DNA of 6,309 bases from Betaproteobacteria bacterium (GTDB taxonomy: Bacteria; Pseudomonadota; Gammaproteobacteria; Burkholderiales; SG8-41). Below, one piece after another: positions 1 to 3,383 of the stretch. Where the stretch lies: contig JAHFRO010000036.1 of assembly GCA_023266245.1 (NCBI GenBank), positions 5,643-11,951 on the forward strand. The letters run 5' to 3'. The notes below the pieces were generated by a model, which was not told the DNA's origin, did no database searches, and saw nothing but the letters and a program-made list of their open reading frames with translations. A program made the position numbers and the translations under genes. Within the stretch, counting starts at the first letter, position 1. Every line of letters begins with the position of its first letter.

Positions 1-831
1 ATGTGCGCGCTCACCGACCGCATTGACGCGAAGCTGCTCGAGCGCTGCCCCAAGCTCAAAGTGGCCGCCAACATCGCGGTCGGCTACAACAACATTGATC
101 TCGCCGCCTGCACCGCGCGCGGCGTGATGGCGACGAACACCCCGGAGGTGCTTACAGATACGACGGCCGATCTTGCATTCGCGCTGTTGCTTGCCACCGC
201 GCGGCGCCTGACCGAAGCCGAGGCCTACATCCGCGCCGGGCTATGGCAGGGGTGGCATCTCAAGCAGCTGCTCGGCGTCGACGTGCACCACGCAACACTT
301 GGCATCATCGGCATGGGGCGCATCGGCCGGACGATCGCCAGGCGCGCGCAGGGTTTCGAGATGCGCGTGATCTACCACGACCCGGTGCGGCAGCCTGCGG
401 ATGTCGAGCGGCGGCTGAATGCGACTTACGCGAGCAAGGATGAGCTGCTGGCGCAAGCCGATTTCGTGATCCTGCAAATGCCGTATTCGCCGCAGACGCA
501 CCATCTCATCGGAGCGGCGGAACTGAAGAAGATGAAACCCTCCGCGGTACTGATCAACTCGACACGCGGCGGCGTCGTGGACGACGCGGCGCTCGTGGCG
601 GCGCTGAAAGCCGGCACGATCCGCGCCGCCGGGCTGGACGTATTCGAGAACGAACCCAACCTCAATCCCGGGTTTCTCCAGCTCGACAACGTGGTGCTCG
701 TCCCGCATATCGGCAGTTCCACCGAGGCGACGCGGCGGGCGATGGCGATGACCGCTGCAAAAAATCTGGTCGCGGCGCTTGCTGGCCAGACGCCCCCGAA
801 TCTGCTCAACCCCGAGGCGAAGAAGAAATAG
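1..831 (+). CDS. D-2-hydroxyacid dehydrogenase (glyoxylate/hydroxypyruvate reductase-like), 5' end outside window
   Basis: Predicted cytosolic NAD(P)H-dependent oxidoreductase interconverting 2-keto acids and D-2-hydroxy acids, closest by eye to the glyoxylate/hydroxypyruvate reductase (GhrB-like) group. Numbered from the window's first ATG, the Rossmann motif GMGRIG is at residues 104-109. The catalytic set typical of the family is complete: Arg189 in STRGG, Glu218 in ENEP and His236 in PHIGSS. The visible 276 residues start inside the N-terminal substrate-binding domain; full-length members are about 310-330 residues, so roughly 45 residues are missing upstream and the ATG at position 1 is probably an internal methionine. 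The C-terminus (NLLNPEAKKK) is of normal length. Its TAG stop (829-831) takes its last base from the first base of the repeat-bounded cassette that follows. Family assignment is firm. The exact substrate (glyoxylate, hydroxypyruvate, gluconate-type keto acid) cannot be told from sequence. Confidence 0.93.
   Translation: MCALTDRIDAKLLERCPKLKVAANIAVGYNNIDLAACTARGVMATNTPEVLTDTTADLAFALLLATARRLTEAEAYIRAGLWQGWHLKQLLGVDVHHATLGIIGMGRIGRTIARRAQGFEMRVIYHDPVRQPADVERRLNATYASKDELLAQADFVILQMPYSPQTHHLIGAAELKKMKPSAVLINSTRGGVVDDAALVAALKAGTIRAAGLDVFENEPNLNPGFLQLDNVVLVPHIGSSTEATRRAMAMTAAKNLVAALAGQTPPNLLNPEAKKK
825..830. repeat. Left copy of candidate target-site duplication (GAAATA)
   Basis: GAAATA directly abuts the left terminal inverted repeat and recurs at 1836-1841 directly abutting the right one. 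The match does not extend to a seventh base. It falls in the last codons of the dehydrogenase. Confidence 0.5.
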
Positions 832-1033
832 CCGCCAAGGAGCCAAAAAAAATCAAAATTAGCCGCCAAGACGCCAAGCGCGCCAAGAAAACCGAAACAA
901 TTGAGCCGCAGATAAACGCAGATGAACGCGGATAAGACAAAGCTGAACCGCCAAGGACGCCAAGGAAAAGCAGAACAAGAATTGAACCGCCAAGCTTGCC
1001 CTCGACTCGATCGGGGGACGCCAAGACGCCAAG
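831..1033 (+). repeat. Left CGCCAAG repeat array (nine copies)
   Basis: The heptamer CGCCAAG occurs at 833, 864, 872, 881, 949, 958, 988, 1019 and 1027. Within clusters the copies are 8-9 bp apart, usually joined by one or two purines. Between the clusters are an A-rich stretch (845-860), a 10-bp tandem repeat (908-937) and a 24-bp GC-rich insert (995-1018). No credible reading frame runs through it. The block starts with the last base of the dehydrogenase stop codon and fills most of the 350-bp gap before the toxin gene. From memory, similar CGCCAAG-rich blocks occur between genes in environmental proteobacteria; this was not checked. Confidence 0.85.
908..937 (+). repeat. Three tandem copies of a 10-bp repeat
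   Basis: GCAGATAAAC (908-917), GCAGATGAAC (918-927) and GCGGATAAGA (928-937) form an imperfect three-unit tandem repeat with a 10-bp period, about one helical turn. It is unlike the CGCCAAG heptamer around it and has no copy in the right-hand block, so the two sides are not simple mirror images here. Confidence 0.7.
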
Positions 1034-1113
1034 AGAAGCAAGAGATGGAATCAAACCGAGTCGCGGAATAACGCCCCGGCTCGCTTGAGGATTGAGGGCG
1101 TCAAGCGCACAAT

Positions 1114-1131
1114 GCCGATTTACAAATCGGC
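1114..1131. promoter_or_regulatory. 18-bp palindrome upstream of the toxin gene (operator or terminator-type hairpin)
   Basis: GCCGATTT (1114-1121) and AAATCGGC (1124-1131) are perfect inverted complements separated by AC. TTTT follows at 1132-1135. It ends 52 bp before the toxin start. Two readings are possible: an operator for autoregulation, which is usual for type II toxin-antitoxin operons, or a short terminator protecting the operon from read-through out of the repeat array. The stem is only moderately GC-rich and the T-run is four bases, so the terminator reading is weak. Confidence 0.45.
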
Positions 1132-1135
1132 TTTT

Positions 1136-1159
1136 AGGCCAACTACTTCATGTTGGGCT
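1136..1159. repeat. Second inverted repeat in the toxin leader
   Basis: AGGCCAAC (1136-1143) and GTTGGGCT (1152-1159) pair at seven of eight positions around an 8-nt loop (1144-1151). It lies between the 18-bp palindrome and the ribosome-binding site, so it could be a second operator half or an mRNA leader stem. Confidence 0.35.
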
Positions 1160-1170
1160 GCGGAAGTAAC

Positions 1171-1177
1171 AAGGGAG
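1171..1177 (+). promoter_or_regulatory. Ribosome-binding site fixing the TTG start of the toxin
   Basis: AAGGGAG lies six bases before the TTG at 1184, a good Shine-Dalgarno match. An in-frame TGA at 1181-1183 directly precedes the TTG, so translation cannot start further upstream. Together these make the rare TTG start convincing. Confidence 0.7.
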
Positions 1178-1183
1178 CACTGA

Positions 1184-1456
1184 TTGCAGTTCGAGTGGGA
1201 TCCGGACAAGGCCGCCGAGAACTTCACTAAACACGGCGTCTCCTTCGAAGAAGCGGCAACTGTCTTTCGCGATCCACTGTCGGCCACCGGCCGCGATCCC
1301 GATCACTCGACGGGCGAAGAGCGATACGTCACGTTCGGCCTTTCCAATCGGGGCCGCTTGCTGGTCGTTTCTCACACCGAGCGCGGGGATATAATTCGCA
1401 TCATCAGCGCTCGCCTCGCGACAAAGGGCGAAAGGACAATCTATGAAGAAGGCTAG
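1184..1456 (+). CDS. brnT: BrnT-family toxin (RelE-like ribonuclease) of a type II toxin-antitoxin pair
   Basis: Ninety residues, the usual size of BrnT. The N-terminal signature is clear: FEWDPDKA at residues 3-10, then KHGVSFEEA at 16-24. The middle strand region is GRLLVVSHTERGD (57-69), followed by the family's IRIISAR (71-77) and the C-terminal ERTIYEEG (83-90). BrnT toxins fold like RelE ribonucleases and inhibit translation by RNA cleavage; they are neutralised by a co-encoded DNA-binding antitoxin that also represses the operon. The start is TTG, supported by the Shine-Dalgarno sequence and the immediately upstream stop. The 3' end overlaps the antitoxin gene by 14 bp, which implies translational coupling. 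No truncation or frameshift is visible. The family call rests on motif recognition and is strong; toxicity in this host is inferred. Confidence 0.9.
   Translation: MQFEWDPDKAAENFTKHGVSFEEAATVFRDPLSATGRDPDHSTGEERYVTFGLSNRGRLLVVSHTERGDIIRIISARLATKGERTIYEEG
1431..1436 (+). promoter_or_regulatory. Ribosome-binding site of the antitoxin gene, inside the toxin gene
   Basis: AAAGGA lies six bases before the ATG at 1443, within the last codons of the toxin. It allows the antitoxin to be translated independently as well as by coupling. Confidence 0.6.
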
Positions 1457-1706
1457 CCGCAAGCTTATTGATGAACTTCGGCCCGAGTATAAGCGCTCGG
1501 ATTTTGGAGAGCTGGTGCGCGGAAAGTACGCCGCGCGCGCTATCGCTTCGACGAACGTCGTCGTGCTTGAACCTGAAGTGGCGCGCGCCTTCCCAAATGA
1601 CCGCGCTGTGAACGACGCTCTGCGGTCCCTGCTCCCTTCAGGCAAGAAGTCCGCACGCCCAACCGCGCGTTCAAGCCGGACAGCGCGCAAGCGCGCCACC
1701 GCTTAA
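1443..1706 (+). CDS. Antitoxin partner of the BrnT-type toxin, not classical BrnA
   Basis: Eighty-seven residues starting at ATG 1443, overlapping the toxin gene by 14 bp. The core matches a small antitoxin type often found beside BrnT or RelE-like toxins: RGKY (26-29), a strand-like segment TNVVVLEPEVARAFP (37-51) and AVNDALRSLL (55-64). This could form a ribbon-helix-helix DNA-binding fold. It lacks the long DUF4415 pattern of classical BrnA, so no symbol is given. The last 21 residues (67-87) are very rich in Lys, Arg, Ser and Ala (KKSARPTARSSRTARKR), a basic tail that looks disordered and could add DNA or RNA contacts. Inferred role: neutralise the toxin and repress the shared promoter, with the palindromes at 1114-1159 as candidate operators. 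The antitoxin role rests on context plus motif resemblance. Confidence 0.8.
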   Translation: MKKASRKLIDELRPEYKRSDFGELVRGKYAARAIASTNVVVLEPEVARAFPNDRAVNDALRSLLPSGKKSARPTARSSRTARKRATA

Positions 1707-1719
1707 CGCAACGTTAAGC
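1701..1719. repeat. Perfect stem-loop spanning the antitoxin stop codon
   Basis: GCTTAACG (1701-1708) and CGTTAAGC (1712-1719) pair perfectly over 8 bp with a 3-nt loop CAA. The TAA stop (1704-1706) is in the left arm. There is no T-run after it, so it is a poor classical intrinsic terminator. It may mark the 3' end of the operon message or limit read-through into the right repeat block. Confidence 0.5.
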
Positions 1720-1734
1720 TGTTGGATCTTGGAA

Positions 1735-1835
1735 TTCCTTGGCGTTCTTGGCGGCCTTGCCGGTCCGATCAGTTTTTGATTTTCTCCTTTTATTCTCGTC
1801 CTTGATTTTCTTGGCGTTCTTGGCGTCTTGGCGGC
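1735..1835 (-). repeat. Right CGCCAAG repeat array, inverted (five exact copies)
   Basis: CTTGGCG, the reverse complement of the left-hand heptamer, occurs at 1738, 1747, 1810, 1819 and 1827, with a variant CTTGCCG at 1756. Spacing is again 8-9 bp. A T-rich stretch (1772-1795) separates the clusters. Positions 1806-1835 match the reverse complement of 862-891 at 28 of 30 bases, and 1735-1754 match the reverse complement of 948-967 at 19 of 20. The outer edge runs up to the amidase start. Confidence 0.85.
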
Positions 1836-1841
1836 GAAATA
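1836..1841. repeat. Right copy of candidate target-site duplication (GAAATA)
   Basis: Second copy of GAAATA, immediately after the right terminal repeat CTTGGCGGC (1827-1835). It lies just upstream of the probable GTG start of the amidase at 1846. Confidence 0.5.
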
Positions 1842-1845
1842 TCTT

Positions 1846-3162
1846 GTGGAACCGCTTTACAAACTGAGCTTACGCGAGGCGGTGCGGCGCATTCGAGAAG
1901 GCACGCTGACCGCAGCAGAATTAACGCGCGCGTGCCTGACGCGCTGCTCGCGGCTCGAGCGCAGGATCGAAGCGTGGGAACATCTCGCCGCCGGGCAAGC
2001 CGTCGAGCGCGCCGAGGCGCTGGATGAAGCGCGCACCGCGGGCAGGACGCTGCCGCCCCTGCACGGCATCCCGCTGGCGGTCAAGGACATCATTCATGTC
2101 ACGGGCATGCCGACCACCATGGGCTCGCCGATCTACGCCGGTCACATCGCGAGCGAAACGGCGCGCGTGGTCGAACAGCTCGAAACTGCCGGCGCCATCG
2201 TCCTCGGCAAGACCGTGACCTCGGAGTTCGCGTATTACACCCCGCGCAAGACGCGCAATCCCTGGAATCCCGCGCATACCCCCGGCGGTTCTTCGATGGG
2301 CTCGGCTGCGGCGGTGGCGGCGGGAATGGCTTGCGGCGCGCTCGGTACCCAGACCAACGGCTCGGTGATCCGCCCCGCGGCCTACTGCGGCGTGGTGGGC
2401 TTCAAGCCGAGCCACGGCACGATTTCCGCGCACGGCATGCTGGCCTTCGCCCCGACGCTCGACACCGTCGGCGTGCTCGCCCGCAGCGTCGCCGATGCCG
2501 TGTCGCTCGCCGCGGTTGCTGCCGAGGCGGAGCACCGGCTGGCGGCCGAAGTCGCGGTACTGGCGCGCCCGCCGCGGCTCGCCGCGGTGCGCTCGCCGGT
2601 GTGGGCTGCCGCGGAGGACGCGCAGAAGGAAATGTTCGCAGCCAACATCACGGCGTTGCGCCGGGCGGGCGCTACCGTGGACGAAACGGAACTACCCGGC
2701 ATTTTTGGCGAAGCGCATGCGGCCCAACGCTGCATCATGGCCTGCGAAGCTGCGCAGAATCTGGGTCCCATACAGCGCCAGCATCGGGACCAGATAAGTG
2801 CGCGGCTCAATGCCTTTCTCGACGAAGGAGCGGGAATCGCGGAAGCGCGATACCGCGCGGCGCTCGCAACGCGCGCACGGCTGCAACAGGAGTTCGCACG
2901 CTTCATCGGCGGCTGCGACGCGCTCGTGACTCCACCCGCGACCGGCGAGGCGCCCGCCACGCTGGAGCAGACCGGAGACCCGACCTTCTGCACCATCTGG
3001 ACGCTGCTCGGCGTGCCGACGGTCGCGATTCCGGTGGGCCTGGGGCCGCGCGGTTTGCCGCTGGGTCTGCAGATCGTGGGAGCGTCCTGTGGCGACGACG
3101 CCACACTCGCGGCAGCGGCGTGGTGCGAGCAGGTATTCCCCTTTGAAGGATTGCGAGATTGA
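1846..3162 (+). CDS. Amidase signature family hydrolase
   Basis: Predicted amide hydrolase (438 residues from GTG 1846), a normal length for a stand-alone amidase. The Lys-cisSer-Ser triad is complete: Lys80 in AVKD, Ser149 in GGSSMGS, and nucleophile Ser173 in TQTNGSVIRPAAYCG. The Lys-Ser and Ser-Ser spacings (69 and 24) are those of well-studied members. The C-terminal part has the usual GVPTVAIPVG and LPLGLQIVG segments. No signal peptide is visible, so it should be cytosolic. It belongs to the GTQT-x-GSVIRPA subgroup rather than to GatA, and no GatB/GatC neighbours are present. The substrate is unknown. Start choice is uncertain: GTG 1846 gives a family-like N-terminus (MEPLYKLSLREAV); TTG 1828 would add six residues and lies inside the cassette's terminal repeat. 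Neither has a good Shine-Dalgarno sequence, and an in-frame TGA lies at 1777. Confidence 0.9.
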   Translation: MEPLYKLSLREAVRRIREGTLTAAELTRACLTRCSRLERRIEAWEHLAAGQAVERAEALDEARTAGRTLPPLHGIPLAVKDIIHVTGMPTTMGSPIYAGHIASETARVVEQLETAGAIVLGKTVTSEFAYYTPRKTRNPWNPAHTPGGSSMGSAAAVAAGMACGALGTQTNGSVIRPAAYCGVVGFKPSHGTISAHGMLAFAPTLDTVGVLARSVADAVSLAAVAAEAEHRLAAEVAVLARPPRLAAVRSPVWAAAEDAQKEMFAANITALRRAGATVDETELPGIFGEAHAAQRCIMACEAAQNLGPIQRQHRDQISARLNAFLDEGAGIAEARYRAALATRARLQQEFARFIGGCDALVTPPATGEAPATLEQTGDPTFCTIWTLLGVPTVAIPVGLGPRGLPLGLQIVGASCGDDATLAAAAWCEQVFPFEGLRD

Positions 3163-3192
3163 AGCCGCGCGCAAATCGTAATCGGCGCCTGC

Positions 3193-3208
3193 GCTTAGCG
3201 CCCTAAGC
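3193..3208. terminator. Short hairpin after the amidase gene
   Basis: GCTTAG (3193-3198) and CTAAGC (3203-3208) pair perfectly around the 4-nt loop CGCC, 30 bp after the amidase stop. No T-run follows, so factor-independent termination is doubtful. Position is the main argument. Confidence 0.3.
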
Positions 3209-3231
3209 TCGAATGGGGCTCAGTTTCGCGC

Positions 3232-3254
3232 GCGCCCGCCGTCCGGGCGGGCGC
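3232..3254. repeat. Strong GC-rich palindrome (REP-like)
   Basis: GCGCCCGCC (3232-3240) and GGCGGGCGC (3246-3254) form a perfect 9-bp, all-GC stem with loop GTCCG. It is followed by AGGAATGAC. The form resembles short dispersed extragenic palindromes of proteobacteria; whether it recurs in this genome cannot be seen here. It could also stabilise the amidase transcript's 3' end. Confidence 0.45.
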
Positions 3255-3262
3255 AGGAATGA

Positions 3263-3302
3263 CGCCGGCAAGCCCTGCAGTGACACTGTTGCTTTGCCGG
3301 CG
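3263..3302. promoter_or_regulatory. Nested inverted repeats upstream of the c-di-GMP gene
   Basis: An outer perfect 9-bp pair, CGCCGGCAA (3263-3271) and TTGCCGGCG (3294-3302), encloses an 11-bp palindrome CAGTGACACTG (3278-3288). The inner GTGACAC (3280-3286) is repeated in inverted orientation as GTGTCAC at 3307-3313. The set lies 80-120 bp before the probable start of the downstream gene and could be a regulator-binding region or a leader stem. No convincing sigma-70 promoter was found. Confidence 0.35.
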
Positions 3303-3373
3303 CTTCGTGTCACAATTCGCCTTCTACAACGGTTCCCGGGACCGCCGATAACCATATCCGGGATCACGCGCTC

Positions 3374-3378
3374 AGGGA
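3374..3378 (+). promoter_or_regulatory. Ribosome-binding site deciding the start at 3384
   Basis: AGGGA lies five bases before ATG 3384. The reading frame is open further upstream to an ATG at 3213, but that extension runs through the palindromes and gives an Arg/Gly/Pro-rich stretch with no family resemblance, so 3384 is preferred. Confidence 0.6.
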
Positions 3379-3383
3379 CGGCA

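Larger units (their letters stand above)
831..1835. mobile_element. Candidate 1,005-bp non-autonomous element carrying a toxin-antitoxin pair
   Basis: Seen: perfect 9-bp terminal inverted repeats, GCCGCCAAG at 831-839 and CTTGGCGGC at 1827-1835. Both are directly flanked by the same 6-bp sequence GAAATA (825-830 and 1836-1841), in direct orientation as expected of a target-site duplication. Subterminal CGCCAAG arrays lie in mirror orientation on the two sides, and the interior holds only a BrnT-type toxin and its antitoxin. No transposase, recombinase or other mobility gene is present. Inferred: a MITE-like or trans-mobilised cassette kept in the population by its addiction module. Alternative: two independent blocks of an ordinary intergenic repeat family that happen to face each other around a TA locus, with GAAATA matching by chance. 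Confidence 0.5.

Noticed and set aside
833..1033. CRISPR array
   Set aside because: The repeats are only 7 bp with 1-2 bp between neighbours, there are no unique spacers of 25-40 bp, and no cas genes are present.
806..1054. Minus-strand open frame across the left repeat block encoding a Leu/Ser/Gly-rich peptide
   Set aside because: Its composition comes from reverse translation of the CGCCAAG repeats. It overlaps the end of the dehydrogenase and has no recognisable domain.
1148..1699. Minus-strand open frame opposite the toxin-antitoxin pair
   Set aside because: It mirrors two well-supported overlapping genes with ribosome-binding sites on the plus strand, and its own translation shows no known motif.
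2331..3146. Plus-strand open frame in another register inside the amidase gene
   Set aside because: It is Arg/Gly-rich with no family resemblance, and fully overlaps the amidase reading frame, which carries all catalytic motifs.
3289..3316. Possible sigma-70 promoter (TTGCTT, 16 bp, CACAAT) before the c-di-GMP gene
   Set aside because: The -35 matches consensus at three of six positions and the -10 at four of six; hexamers this weak arise by chance in such a region. Transcript mapping would be needed.
3213..3383. Upstream in-frame extension of the c-di-GMP protein from ATG 3213
   Set aside because: It runs through several palindromes, gives low-complexity Arg/Gly/Pro sequence, and has no good ribosome-binding site. 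ATG 3384 has AGGGA at the right distance and is followed directly by the membrane module.
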